Source: Paenibacillus xylanexedens (lineage in GTDB: Bacteria > Bacillota > Bacilli > Paenibacillales > Paenibacillaceae). From it: a DNA stretch of 64,000 bases. Position 1 is the stretch's first letter; every line of letters begins with the position of its first letter. The notes beneath the pieces were generated by a model, which saw only the letters and a program-made list of their open reading frames with translations, was not told the DNA's origin and ran no database searches. Position numbers and translations under genes: made by a program. Below, piece after piece: positions 8,624 through 18,169 of the stretch. The stretch is from the NCBI RefSeq assembly GCF_017874615.1, contig NZ_JAGIKV010000027.1:16993-80992 (forward strand). Reading direction: 5' to 3'.

Positions 8624-10318
8624 ATGAGAGCCGTATCAAAAGTGCTAGGAGCATGTCTCGTAACAAGTGTTGTGTTAGTTTCCGCCGGTTGCGGAAATGC
8701 TGCAGAGAATTCCGAATCAAATACGAGTGACCCCAACAGCCCGATCACATTTACCTTCTTCGGCGCAGATGCAAGTCCCAACTGGAACAAAATGCAGGAT
8801 GCGGTAGGGAAGAAAATTACGGAAGAAACCGGTGTAAGCATTGATGCTGAATTCGATATTTCGAGCGGAGGCGGAAACGACCGTATTTCCTTGATGGCTG
8901 CAAGCGGTGATTATCCGGATTTGATTTTCCCCAAAGGTAACTTGACCAGACTCGTTGATGCCGGGGCAATGATTGATTTGACAGATCTGATCGAAGAACA
9001 CGCCCCCAACTTGAAAAAGATTTACGGTGAGCACTTCAATCGGTTGAAATACAGTAATGACGATCCTTCAATCTATTGGATTCCAACAAATGGTGCGATC
9101 GATCAGGTCAGCTTTGATGCCACGAATGGTACTGCCATTCAACATCGTGTAGTCAAGGAACTCGGGTATCCTGAGATCAAAACCTTAAACGATTTCGAAA
9201 ATGTGCTACGTGAATATTACGAGAAACATCCGACCACAGATGATGGGCAACCCACAATTCCGCTGACGCTTAGTGCAGATGGATGGCGGCGGATGATCAC
9301 GGTTACTGATCCCGCTGTCATGTCTACTGGAGGACCTGGAGATGGTGAATATTTCATCAATCCGGACACCTACGAAGCCGTTCTGCATTACAAACGTCCC
9401 GAGGAGAAGGAATATTTCCGGTGGTTGAACAAGATGTACAATGAAGGCTTGCTGGACAAGGACAGTTTTATTCAGAAGGATGACCAGTATAAGTCCAAAA
9501 TCGCCAGTGGTCGCGTGTTATCCTTGATTGATCCAAGCTGGGGATTCAGTGATGCGGAAAATGCTTTGAAAAGTGCAGGAAAAGACGATATGACCTACGG
9601 TTTCTATCCGGTCACGCTAGATGACAGTTTTCAGCGGAAAGACTTCCAGAATATCGGCTTTGATGGTTATGGCATTGGCATAACAGTTGATTGTGAAGAT
9701 CCTGTCCGTGCCATCAAATTTTTGGATTGGATGTCTTCTGAAGAAGGGCAAGTATTGAGAAACTGGGGCGTTGAAGGCGAGCAATATAATGTGGAAGACG
9801 GTGTTCGCACCATCCCGGCCGATGTACAGGAACGTAAAAACAAAGACAATAACACATTCACCAAAGAAACTGGAGTAGGCTTGTATTACATTTTTGGTGC
9901 TCACTACGGGGATGGCGTTAAAGATTCAACGGATAACTACTATACAACGAATTATCCTGAACAGATTCAGCAAAGTTATTCTGATGAGGAAAAAGAAGCT
10001 TTGAAAGGTTATGGCATCACCACATGGAAGGATTTGTTCCCTTCCGAAGAGGAGTTTCCGGTGAAAGAGTGGGGCGCGGCTTACAATATGCCGATTCCCT
10101 CGGATAGCGGGGATTATAACGTTGTGTACCAGAAAACGCAGGATATTATTCAGAAACGGATCGCCGAAGCGATTACATCCTCTCCAAGTGCCTTTGAAGG
10201 CATATATGACAATATGATTGCCGAACTTGATAATGCAGGTGCAGTAGCCATGGAACAGCAGTATACGGAGTGGATTAAAGATCGCGTTCGATTGTGGACG
10301 GGTAAAGAGATCAATTAA
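8624..10318 (+). CDS. Sugar-binding lipoprotein of an ABC importer (LplA-like), no adjacent permeases
   Basis: A 564-residue extracellular solute-binding protein of the large LplA-like group. A lipobox with Cys23 (LVSAGC) anchors it to the outer membrane face. The family stretch DLTDLIEEHAPNLKK recurs in the proteins at 40467 and 52483; the 52483 protein is also alike in the region MYNEGLLDKDSF. TTAGGGGGC precedes the ATG and a cre box lies upstream. No permease is nearby, so it may feed the oligosaccharide permeases at 54251-56131. The GH43 genes next door suggest arabinoxylan-derived ligands; that is inference. Confidence 0.9.
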   Translation: MRAVSKVLGACLVTSVVLVSAGCGNAAENSESNTSDPNSPITFTFFGADASPNWNKMQDAVGKKITEETGVSIDAEFDISSGGGNDRISLMAASGDYPDLIFPKGNLTRLVDAGAMIDLTDLIEEHAPNLKKIYGEHFNRLKYSNDDPSIYWIPTNGAIDQVSFDATNGTAIQHRVVKELGYPEIKTLNDFENVLREYYEKHPTTDDGQPTIPLTLSADGWRRMITVTDPAVMSTGGPGDGEYFINPDTYEAVLHYKRPEEKEYFRWLNKMYNEGLLDKDSFIQKDDQYKSKIASGRVLSLIDPSWGFSDAENALKSAGKDDMTYGFYPVTLDDSFQRKDFQNIGFDGYGIGITVDCEDPVRAIKFLDWMSSEEGQVLRNWGVEGEQYNVEDGVRTIPADVQERKNKDNNTFTKETGVGLYYIFGAHYGDGVKDSTDNYYTTNYPEQIQQSYSDEEKEALKGYGITTWKDLFPSEEEFPVKEWGAAYNMPIPSDSGDYNVVYQKTQDIIQKRIAEAITSSPSAFEGIYDNMIAELDNAGAVAMEQQYTEWIKDRVRLWTGKEIN

Positions 10319-10377
10319 CTGGCGTATAATTACAATAAAATTGTTTGCAGATCCGAAGTATATCAAGAACTTAAAAA

Positions 10378-10413
10378 ACATCGAGCCATGCAGGATGGCT
10401 TGATGTTTTTTAG
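10378..10413. terminator. Terminator between convergent genes
   Basis: ACATCGAGCCAT and ATGGCTTGATGT form a 12-bp stem with one G-U pair and a 5-nt loop, followed by T6 on the plus strand and preceded by A6, so it can work in both directions. It separates the binding-protein gene from the leftward AraC gene. Confidence 0.87.
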
Positions 10414-10435
10414 TTTACATTGAATGAGCTTGTCA

Positions 10436-11305
10436 TTATTTTGGCAAAGCTTCCATTGCATCACGTCTTTGTTTGATATATCTACCGGGGGAGATGCCAA
10501 CCATTTTGGTAAAACTGCGAATAAAATTGGCATAGTCACTAAAGCCCGATTGAAAGCATGCATCCGTAATACTCATTCCTTCTGACAGGTGGAATTTGGC
10601 CCGTTCAATACGACGACCCAAAATGTAGGAACGGATGGTCAATCCAGTATGCTTTTTGAACTGGCGGCTGATATAAGTACTGTTCATGTAGAACACTTCG
10701 GCAAGTTTGCGAAGTGTAATGTCTTGATTTAGATGTGTTTCAATATAATCCATGGTTTCACGAACTAGTTCAGGCATAATGTCATTGGGAACAAAGGAAT
10801 TGTTATGAAACCAGACGTTAATCATGACCAACAATTGGGCTACGGCTGCATTTATTTTGATATCGGTGCCATACGCATCGGAAGCAAGCAATCCTTCCAG
10901 TTCGTTCGTACATTGCAGCATCTGCTTCAAGTTATAGTCGTCTAAATGTACGATGTTGCCTGTTCCTATGGGGCGATGATCAAAACATGACGATAGATTG
11001 GTTGATGGTGTGGAAAGCTGAAACAGATATGTTTTTTTGAGATTGATTGTAATTCGCTCATACTCAGATTCATCCAGAATAAAGGCTCGGTGCATCTCCT
11101 CGGGTGACATCACAAGCAGATCGCCAGGCTGTACATGGTAACATCGATTTTCTACATAAAAGTGAACGTTACCACGAAGAAACAGGTAGATCTCGTATGC
11201 ATTATGGCGATGATAGATCGTTTCCAGCTTATACGTCGTTACGCTGTGTAGATATAAGAGCTCAGGCTGGATGGGATCATAAAAACACTCAGAGGATCCA
11301 TTCAT
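10436..11305 (-). CDS. AraC family transcriptional regulator with cupin domain
   Basis: A 289-residue one-component regulator. Residues about 20-100 form a cupin (HRHNAYEIYLFLRGNVHFYV, then QPGDLLVMSPEEMH) that should bind a sugar. The C-terminal 100 residues hold two helix-turn-helix units (LRKLAEVFYMNSTYISRQFK and ITDACFQSGFSDYANFIRSF). GGGAGG lies six bases before the ATG. It is divergent from the two GH43 genes with a cre box between, so it probably activates arabinoxylan side-chain removal. Confidence 0.92.
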   Translation of the reverse strand: MNGSSECFYDPIQPELLYLHSVTTYKLETIYHRHNAYEIYLFLRGNVHFYVENRCYHVQPGDLLVMSPEEMHRAFILDESEYERITINLKKTYLFQLSTPSTNLSSCFDHRPIGTGNIVHLDDYNLKQMLQCTNELEGLLASDAYGTDIKINAAVAQLLVMINVWFHNNSFVPNDIMPELVRETMDYIETHLNQDITLRKLAEVFYMNSTYISRQFKKHTGLTIRSYILGRRIERAKFHLSEGMSITDACFQSGFSDYANFIRSFTKMVGISPGRYIKQRRDAMEALPK

Positions 11306-11409
11306 GAAGTACCTCCCGTCATTTCACGCAATAAATAGAGCGGTTAACGCAATGAAATTGTACTCAGCTTACCTTAAAATGTAATCATCCTATCATGATA
11401 CCTTTTGTA

Positions 11410-11424
11410 TTGCAAACGCTTTCT
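11410..11424 (+). promoter_or_regulatory. Candidate cre box (CcpA site)
   Basis: TTGCAAACGCTTTCT fits WTGNAANCGNWNNCW at every fixed position. It lies 45 bp upstream of the first GH43 start in the divergent intergenic region, and implies carbon catabolite repression of the GH43 pair. Confidence 0.65.
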
Positions 11425-11468
11425 TTTAAAAAGGCACAACTAAAAACGATTATAGGGGGATTCTTTTG

Positions 11469-12986
11469 ATGAATCATCATTCTACACCACAAGCTGGTGA
11501 GCAAAAGCAAGACCAAGCTGCCAATCTGGAGAGTATTCCAGGGGAGATTGGAAAGCTTCGTCCCAACGGTAACCCTTTGGTGGCCCACAAATTTGGAGCC
11601 GATCCCTATGCTTTAGTATTTAACAATCGAGTCTACTTATATATGACTAGTGATAAGCTGGAATATGATAAGGACGGTCTTCCTCAGAAAAACAGCTACA
11701 GTTCAATTAACCGGATTACGGTCATTTCTTCGGATGACTTAATCAACTGGACCGATCATGGAGAGATCAGAGTTGCTGGTCCTCAAGGCGCAGCAACATG
11801 GGCTTCGCAATCCTGGGCCCCGGCAGCTGCTCATCGAATCTTGGATGGCAAGGACTGTTTCTTTCTTTATTTCGCCAACAATGCCAGTGGAATAGGTGTA
11901 CTGTCTGCACCAACACCTGTAGGTCCTTGGATAGATCCTATAGGAAAAGCACTTATTACAAGAGAGACTCCGGGAGTGGAGGAAGTAACCTGGCTATTCG
12001 ATCCGGCTGTCATTGTAGATGATGATCATCAGGCCTACATATATTTCGGTGGTGGTATTCCACAGGGGAAAGCAGAAAGACCGGATACGGCAAGAGTTAT
12101 GCGATTGGGAGACGATATGATCAGCGTTGTTGGCAAAGCGAAGGTTATTCAGGCGCCTTATATGTTTGAAGATTCAGGGATACATAAATATAATAATAGT
12201 TACTACTTTACGTATTGTTCCAATTTTATTGAGGGTGATCGGCCAGATGACAGCCCACCACCTGGTGAGATTGCATATATGACCAGTGTTCAGCCAATGG
12301 GGCCATGGACATATCAGGGTACGCTACTCCAGAATCCAGGACACTTTTTTGATATTGGCGGCAACAATCACCATGCTATATTTCAACTATCGGATCAATG
12401 GTACATTGCCTATCATGCCCAGACATTATGCCAAGCCATGGATATTCCCGAAGGTTACCGTTCAACGCATCTGAATCGAGTCGAACATGATGAGGCCACG
12501 GGTAAGATCAAGAAGGTACATGCCGATTATCAGGGCGTAGATCAAATCAAATGCTTCGATCCTTATGGGCGGGTAAGCGGTTCAACGATTGGATGGAGTA
12601 GCGGAGTATCAACAGAGCAATATCTTGACTCTGGTGAGATGTCTGCATCAGATTCGAATATGATTTCCGCTAAACTGCAAAATGACAGCTGGATAGCTAT
12701 ATCGAAGGTGGACTTTGAAAGTGAAGGACCCACAACCTTCACAGCCACGATTGCGAATCAAGGAACCGAAGGTACGTTAGAACTTCGACTTGATCGTGCA
12801 GACGGACTGTTAATTGGAGAAATCATTGTTCCACCTGCAACCGAATCTCTTCAATGGATGGAACTAACAACTAATGTTACGGGTGCGAAAGGTGTGCAAG
12901 ACTTGTATATTAAGCTTAAAAGTTCAACAGACAGCCCAACCATCCTTTTAAGAGAATGGAAGTTTATTAGACAAAATGAGGTGTAA
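11469..12986 (+). CDS. xynD: GH43 arabinoxylan arabinofuranohydrolase with C-terminal CBM6-like domain
   Basis: A 505-residue enzyme that should release arabinofuranose from arabinoxylan or its oligosaccharides. The five-bladed GH43 domain shows the base Asp in FGADPYALV, the second Asp in LFDPAVIVDDD and the acid Glu in FEDSGIHKY, a pattern close to Bacillus XynD. The last about 130 residues look like a CBM6-type jelly roll (SKVDFESEGPTTFTATIA). ATG 11469 is preferred to TTG 11466 because of spacing from TAGGGGGA. There is no signal peptide, unlike secreted XynD, so it probably acts on imported oligosaccharides. It lies 7 bp from the second GH43 gene. Confidence 0.9.
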   Translation: MNHHSTPQAGEQKQDQAANLESIPGEIGKLRPNGNPLVAHKFGADPYALVFNNRVYLYMTSDKLEYDKDGLPQKNSYSSINRITVISSDDLINWTDHGEIRVAGPQGAATWASQSWAPAAAHRILDGKDCFFLYFANNASGIGVLSAPTPVGPWIDPIGKALITRETPGVEEVTWLFDPAVIVDDDHQAYIYFGGGIPQGKAERPDTARVMRLGDDMISVVGKAKVIQAPYMFEDSGIHKYNNSYYFTYCSNFIEGDRPDDSPPPGEIAYMTSVQPMGPWTYQGTLLQNPGHFFDIGGNNHHAIFQLSDQWYIAYHAQTLCQAMDIPEGYRSTHLNRVEHDEATGKIKKVHADYQGVDQIKCFDPYGRVSGSTIGWSSGVSTEQYLDSGEMSASDSNMISAKLQNDSWIAISKVDFESEGPTTFTATIANQGTEGTLELRLDRADGLLIGEIIVPPATESLQWMELTTNVTGAKGVQDLYIKLKSSTDSPTILLREWKFIRQNEV

Positions 12987-12993
12987 TTAAAGC

Positions 12994-14544
12994 ATGTATC
13001 CGAATCCGATTATTTGGGCCGATTACCCGGATCTTGATGTTATTCGTGTAGATGACACATATTATATGGTCAGTACAACCATGCATATGATGCCGGGATG
13101 TGTCATCCTGCGTTCATATGATCTGATCCATTGGGAAGTAGCCACATATGTATACGACACATTGGACGATACACCTGCACAACGGCTGGTGGATGGTCAT
13201 CACGTTTATAGTAAAGGCATGTGGGCTGCATCACTCCGCTATCATCAAGGGATGTTCTATGTGATCTTTGTTGCGAATGATACCCGTAAGACATACTTGT
13301 ATAGGTCGACCTCCATCTCGGGAGTGTGGAAGAAACAGATCGTGGAAGGGTTTTACCATGATTGCTCCTTATTTTTTGACGATGATGAACGAGCATATCT
13401 CGTGTACGGTAATACCGAGATCTATCTGACCGAATTAAGCTCTGATCTGTCCGGGCCCAAACCTGGTGGAGTGCATCGCTTGATTGTAAAAGACGAGCAG
13501 CCTCATCACCTTGGTTATGAAGGAGCACATTTTTACAAGATCAATGGTAAATATATTGTGTTCCTGATTCATATAACAAAAGCTTCCGGACGGAGAACAC
13601 AGGCGTTTTATATGGCAGATTCTCTGGAAGATGTCTTCACTGGTGGAGAAGTATTCAATGACGATATGGATTATTTCAATTCAGGTGTTGCTCAGGGCGG
13701 TATCGTGGATACGCCGGATGGAGACTGGTATGCAATGCTGTTTCAGGATCATGGGGCTGTTGGCCGGGTTCCTGTTTTGGTTCCGCTACACTTTGATCAA
13801 GGTATACCGGTCTTTGCAAGCAAAGCGCCGAAGCAGATTGATATCCCGAGCACGAGACCAGAGCACCGTTATAACCCGTTAGTGGGTAGCGACAGTTTCA
13901 ATTATGAACCCGAGGAAGATGGAAGCATCCGCCTTCGTGATTTTTGGCAATGGAATCATACACCTAATCATGAACTTTGGTCCGTTACAGAGAAATCGGG
14001 GGTGTATCGTGTTCGAACGGGACAGATCAGCCCAAATCTGACGTTTGCGGTCAACACACTAACCCAGCGTTCAATGGGGCCCGCTTGCGAAGCAATAGTT
14101 ACGCTTGACGGCAGTCGTCTGAATGATGGGGATTATGCCGGGTTGTGCTTTCTGATCGGTTCGTACGGTATGATCGCTCTCACGAAGCAGGATAGCAAGT
14201 TTTACTTGGTCATGCATGCCAGAGATAGTGAAGATTCCACCATATTTGGCAATCTGATCGACCAGAAGCCAGCCACTGAACATGAACGTATCCCGGTATC
14301 AGATCCAGTAGTTAAACTAAAAGCATTCGGAAATTTTGAGAACAATCTGGATGAGTGCTCTTTTGCCTATTTCGATGGAACTGAATGGACAGATATAGGG
14401 ATTGTACACAAAATGATATATAAACTGGATCATTTTATGGGTTGTCGAACGGGGTTGTTTGTATATTCAACTGAAATAGCTGGAGGAGCAGCTGACTTTT
14501 CGAATTTTGAATATCGCATGATTAATCCTGATGAGAAACAATAA
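12994..14544 (+). CDS. GH43 beta-xylosidase / alpha-L-arabinofuranosidase
   Basis: A 516-residue intracellular glycosidase. The opening NPIIWADYPDLDVIRVDDTYY gives the first catalytic Asp, DCSLFFDDDE the pKa-tuning Asp, and YEGAHFYKING the acid Glu. The C-terminal 200 residues form the beta-sandwich typical of GH43 xylosidases, containing FWQWNHTPNHELWSV. No signal peptide. It follows the XynD-like gene by 7 bp and ends in a strong terminator, so the two form an operon completing arabinoxylo-oligosaccharide breakdown. Confidence 0.9.
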   Translation: MYPNPIIWADYPDLDVIRVDDTYYMVSTTMHMMPGCVILRSYDLIHWEVATYVYDTLDDTPAQRLVDGHHVYSKGMWAASLRYHQGMFYVIFVANDTRKTYLYRSTSISGVWKKQIVEGFYHDCSLFFDDDERAYLVYGNTEIYLTELSSDLSGPKPGGVHRLIVKDEQPHHLGYEGAHFYKINGKYIVFLIHITKASGRRTQAFYMADSLEDVFTGGEVFNDDMDYFNSGVAQGGIVDTPDGDWYAMLFQDHGAVGRVPVLVPLHFDQGIPVFASKAPKQIDIPSTRPEHRYNPLVGSDSFNYEPEEDGSIRLRDFWQWNHTPNHELWSVTEKSGVYRVRTGQISPNLTFAVNTLTQRSMGPACEAIVTLDGSRLNDGDYAGLCFLIGSYGMIALTKQDSKFYLVMHARDSEDSTIFGNLIDQKPATEHERIPVSDPVVKLKAFGNFENNLDECSFAYFDGTEWTDIGIVHKMIYKLDHFMGCRTGLFVYSTEIAGGAADFSNFEYRMINPDEKQ

Positions 14545-14546
14545 AG

Positions 14547-14582
14547 ATACGAAAAGCCGCCCAATGGCGGCTTTTCGTATTC
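14547..14582. terminator. Strong terminator of the GH43 pair
   Basis: A perfect 15-bp stem (ATACGAAAAGCCGCC and its reverse complement) with a CAAT loop. The T run lies within the descending arm, and the matching A run in the ascending arm makes it potentially bidirectional. Confidence 0.88.
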
Positions 14583-14668
14583 AATGAGTACAAGTTGTTG
14601 TACAATGATATGGATTAAAGTTGACAGAGAGAAGAGAGTTGTTCAAACCGAACTGGGGGCATGTCGTC

Positions 14669-16354
14669 ATGTATAAGAGATGTCTGGACATAACAAGATG
14701 GACCTTCATTCTGTTCCTTGCTGTATCCATACCAGCAGGTCATACCGAAGGTAATACCAAACAACATCATCCGCAGCAAGATGGGCAGCAGATTCAACTT
14801 CCCGCTACGCTTGAGAGGTATTCTCCTCCCATCGTGGTCTCTTTTGTCAGGGAAACGGGAGATGACCTTGAGCGCATGATTAGTCAGTTACCTGGTGAGA
14901 CGATACTGGATAATCGCTGGACTCGTTTGTACGAGAAAGAGCTAGGTATTCAAATTCACTATGACTGGACTGCTAAGGGAGATGTATACAATCAGAAGTT
15001 GGGTGTATCCCTTGCTGCAGGACGTTTTCCAGATGTGGTGAAAGTTAATCCATATCAACTTAGACAACTGAGCAACGCTGGAATGATCGAAGATTTAACC
15101 CATGTGTACCAAGAGTATGCTTCCCCACTTACAAAGAGTATATTGGAGGCGGAGGGAAGAGGCGCATTTGATGCGGCAACCATTGATGGCAAACTCATGG
15201 CTATTCCCGAATCATCTTCCTCCATTGAGACAGCGCAGTACCTGTGGATTAGAACCGATTGGTTGGAGCAACTGGGGCTACGGCCGCCTGAAACGATAGA
15301 AGAGCTTCTCCAGGTTTCGAAAGCGTTTACAGAGGAGGACCCCGACGGGAACGGAGAGCATGATACGTACGGACTTGCGCTAACGAACCATCTATGGGAT
15401 CCAGTTATGGGAGCTGCAGGGTTCATGTCCGGCTACGGTGCCTACCCTAATATATGGGTTAAAGATGCAGAAGGAAACCTCACTTATGGAGGTATACAGC
15501 CTGAAGTTCGGGAGGCTCTGAAAGTACTGCAAACGTTGTATCGTGAAGGCCAACTTGATCCGGATTTTGGTTATAAAAGTGGAAACAAGGCGTTTCGTCT
15601 AGTTCAAGATGGAAAAATAGGGATGCTTTACGGCGAACAGTGGACATCCTTTATGCTTCAGAGCACCCGTGATAAAGATACAGGTATAGATGTAGAATGG
15701 CAGGCATATCCCATTGTTGCCAAGTCGTACCGGAGCCTGTTCGTACCGCTACGTTCCAACACTGGGCAATACTTTGCTGTAAAAAAGGGATTCTCTAATC
15801 CGGAAGTTGTTGTAAAGCTCATGAATCTGCATCTGGACATCAACTGGGGGGATCAGGCACAGTATGAAACATACTACAATGACGACTCCCGAGCTGTGTG
15901 GATGCTTTCACCGGTAACTCCTTTTCCCGGTAATAAAAATATAGATGCATACAAACAAATTCGTGATGCCAGAAGTACAGGAGACTTCTCGGCTCTGCAG
16001 AATGAAGCTCTCGCCATTCACAAACGCATTGTGGCCTATGAATTGGAAGATGTAGAGAGCGGCTGGGGTTGGAAACAAACCTATGGGCCTTCGGGTGCTT
16101 TTAGCATTGCAGATTCTTACGAGAAGAACGGCCAACTTCTCTATGATCAATTCACGGGCGGAATTACGGATACAATGGTTGATCGACAAATTATTCTTCG
16201 GGATCTTCAGCTTGAAGCCTATATGAACATTATTCTAGGCAGGTCGATAGATGAGTTTGATCAATTCGTTGAGAACTGGCGCAAGCTGGGGGGAGATCAG
16301 ATCACATCGGAGGTTAACGCGTGGTTTCGCGCCAGCAAGCCAAAGGAGCGCTAA
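14669..16354 (+). CDS. Sugar-binding protein without lipobox, linked to a two-component system
   Basis: About 561 residues. An N-terminal export signal (charged MYKRCLDITRW, then a hydrophobic stretch to about residue 26) is followed by a family 1 solute-binding domain (LAAGRFPDVVKVNPYQLRQL, TDWLEQLGLRPPETIEELL, and the EF-like DPDGNGEHDTYG). No lipobox Cys is visible after the hydrophobic core, so it is either released or held by the signal anchor. ATG 14669 is chosen because GGGGG lies nine bases upstream; TTG 14621 has no such site. The kinase follows with no permease in the set, so it may be a sensing component, not an importer part; that is inference. Confidence 0.85.
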   Translation: MYKRCLDITRWTFILFLAVSIPAGHTEGNTKQHHPQQDGQQIQLPATLERYSPPIVVSFVRETGDDLERMISQLPGETILDNRWTRLYEKELGIQIHYDWTAKGDVYNQKLGVSLAAGRFPDVVKVNPYQLRQLSNAGMIEDLTHVYQEYASPLTKSILEAEGRGAFDAATIDGKLMAIPESSSSIETAQYLWIRTDWLEQLGLRPPETIEELLQVSKAFTEEDPDGNGEHDTYGLALTNHLWDPVMGAAGFMSGYGAYPNIWVKDAEGNLTYGGIQPEVREALKVLQTLYREGQLDPDFGYKSGNKAFRLVQDGKIGMLYGEQWTSFMLQSTRDKDTGIDVEWQAYPIVAKSYRSLFVPLRSNTGQYFAVKKGFSNPEVVVKLMNLHLDINWGDQAQYETYYNDDSRAVWMLSPVTPFPGNKNIDAYKQIRDARSTGDFSALQNEALAIHKRIVAYELEDVESGWGWKQTYGPSGAFSIADSYEKNGQLLYDQFTGGITDTMVDRQIILRDLQLEAYMNIILGRSIDEFDQFVENWRKLGGDQITSEVNAWFRASKPKER

Positions 16355-16411
16355 TGTTCACTTTATTCTTACAAGGAACCCACTCAGCCTTTGGCATTGG
16401 AGGTGAATGCA

Positions 16412-18169
16412 TTGATCAAGATCCCTGCTAAATCATGGTTTAACAGTATATTTGCGCGATTAATAATCACCTATCTGGTATTTGTACTCCCCCTTATTCT
16501 TCTTGGCGTGTATCTGTATCATTGGAGTTATGACAATGCAAGCCAGGAAATATCGTTGTCAACGGAAAGACGGTTGAACCAATATGTGGTGGAATTGAAC
16601 AGAGAGATAGAATGGATGGAATTACAGCAGTTTGATATCGTTGAGGATCGAAAACTCAATCGTCTGGCCATTCTCTGGGACATGATGGATCAGGTTGAGC
16701 GGCGTGATACATTAAATTACCTGACTGAACGGCTCGCTTCATTCAAGAATAGCACTGCTTATATCAAAAACGTTCATGTACATATCCCTTCTGTTGGCAA
16801 GAGTATATCCGCGATCCAAGGCATCGATGATTTCGATAAAAGTTCTTACCTATATTTCAGTTCAGGCATGCAAGGAAAAGGTACACGTTTCACGGTGAAA
16901 GAGGACGCCTTGAACTTAAGTGCCGTCAGGCTGACAGGCACGAGAGGAGAACCCCCGCTTTTTGTCATTCAAGTGGAGCTGGATACATACCATTTTCAGA
17001 ATGAACTCACACGGCTTAATTTGTACCCGGAGAGTTCAACTTTTCTGATTGAGGACAAAACGGGGCATGCCATCACAGATAAACATCAAGCTAGTGTTAT
17101 TCTCGCGAATTACCGTGAGCACAGTGTAAAGGGTACACTTGATGGCTTTCGGATGAAGGTGGGGGACACCATGTACCATGTTAGTCAGTTGCATATGGAC
17201 TCCCTGGGCTTATCCGTAGCTACATATCTACCCGAGGCAATTGTTACGAAGCCACTTAGCAAGTTCTATCATTGGGCTTGGCTGTTTGCAATTACATCAT
17301 TTGTTGCCATCACGGCGTATCTCTATTCAAGTTACAAGTTAATTCATATCCCGTTGCTGTTGTTGGTGAAAAGATTCAAAAAAATGGAGGGAGGCATGCT
17401 TGATGTCCCCATTGCGCATAACCGAAAGGATGAATTCGGCTTCCTCTACACCCGTTTCAATCTAATGATTGAAAATCTTCAATCCCTTATCGATCGAGAT
17501 TTTAAGAAAACATTGATGATGCAGCGGGCCGAGTTGAAACAGCTTCAATCGCAGATTAATCCTCATTTTCTGTACAATAGCTTCTTTATTCTGAATTCAC
17601 TGGCAAGGACAGGAGAAACCGAACGTATTGAGCAATTCACGAACATGCTCGGAGAGTATTTCAGGTTCATTACGCGGAATGAAACAGACCATGTGAAGTT
17701 GAAAGTGGAAGTTGAGCATTCACGGATCTATACAGAGATTCAACAATTACGATTCTCCAGACGAATCAAAGTTGATTTTGGGTCACTACCTGCTGAGATG
17801 GAACATATTAAAGTTCCCAGACTCATTATTCAACCTATTATTGAGAATGCCTACGAACACAGCCTTGAAAAGAATACGGACTCCGGTCTTCTAATTATTG
17901 GGTTTAATATGGAAGGTTCATATGCCGAGATCACCGTAGAGGATAATGGTAATGAGTTGGAAGAGCAACACATTCAAACTCTTCAACAACGTTTGCATAA
18001 GGACGGAGGTACAGACGAAATGACGGCGTTAATAAATATTCATCGACGTCTGGTCCTGACGTATGGAGAAGGAAGTGGGCTTTTTCTATCCAGAAGTGAA
18101 CTGCAAGGGTTAAAAGTCACAATTCGAATCCAGTGGAAAGAGGGGGAAAACGAATGTATCGACTTTTGA
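16412..18169 (+). CDS. YesM-type sensor histidine kinase
   Basis: A 585-residue membrane kinase. A membrane segment near residues 15-35, an extracellular sensor region to about residue 285, a second membrane segment near 290-310 and a HAMP region are followed by the His_kinase domain with QINPHFLYNS (phospho-acceptor His) and the ATP-binding NENAYEHSLE-like motif (IIENAYEHS). The ATPase domain G box is weak (EDNGNELEEQ). TTG 16412 is the start because GGAGGTG lies six bases upstream. It overlaps the response regulator by 16 bp. Confidence 0.92.
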   Translation: MIKIPAKSWFNSIFARLIITYLVFVLPLILLGVYLYHWSYDNASQEISLSTERRLNQYVVELNREIEWMELQQFDIVEDRKLNRLAILWDMMDQVERRDTLNYLTERLASFKNSTAYIKNVHVHIPSVGKSISAIQGIDDFDKSSYLYFSSGMQGKGTRFTVKEDALNLSAVRLTGTRGEPPLFVIQVELDTYHFQNELTRLNLYPESSTFLIEDKTGHAITDKHQASVILANYREHSVKGTLDGFRMKVGDTMYHVSQLHMDSLGLSVATYLPEAIVTKPLSKFYHWAWLFAITSFVAITAYLYSSYKLIHIPLLLLVKRFKKMEGGMLDVPIAHNRKDEFGFLYTRFNLMIENLQSLIDRDFKKTLMMQRAELKQLQSQINPHFLYNSFFILNSLARTGETERIEQFTNMLGEYFRFITRNETDHVKLKVEVEHSRIYTEIQQLRFSRRIKVDFGSLPAEMEHIKVPRLIIQPIIENAYEHSLEKNTDSGLLIIGFNMEGSYAEITVEDNGNELEEQHIQTLQQRLHKDGGTDEMTALINIHRRLVLTYGEGSGLFLSRSELQGLKVTIRIQWKEGENECIDF

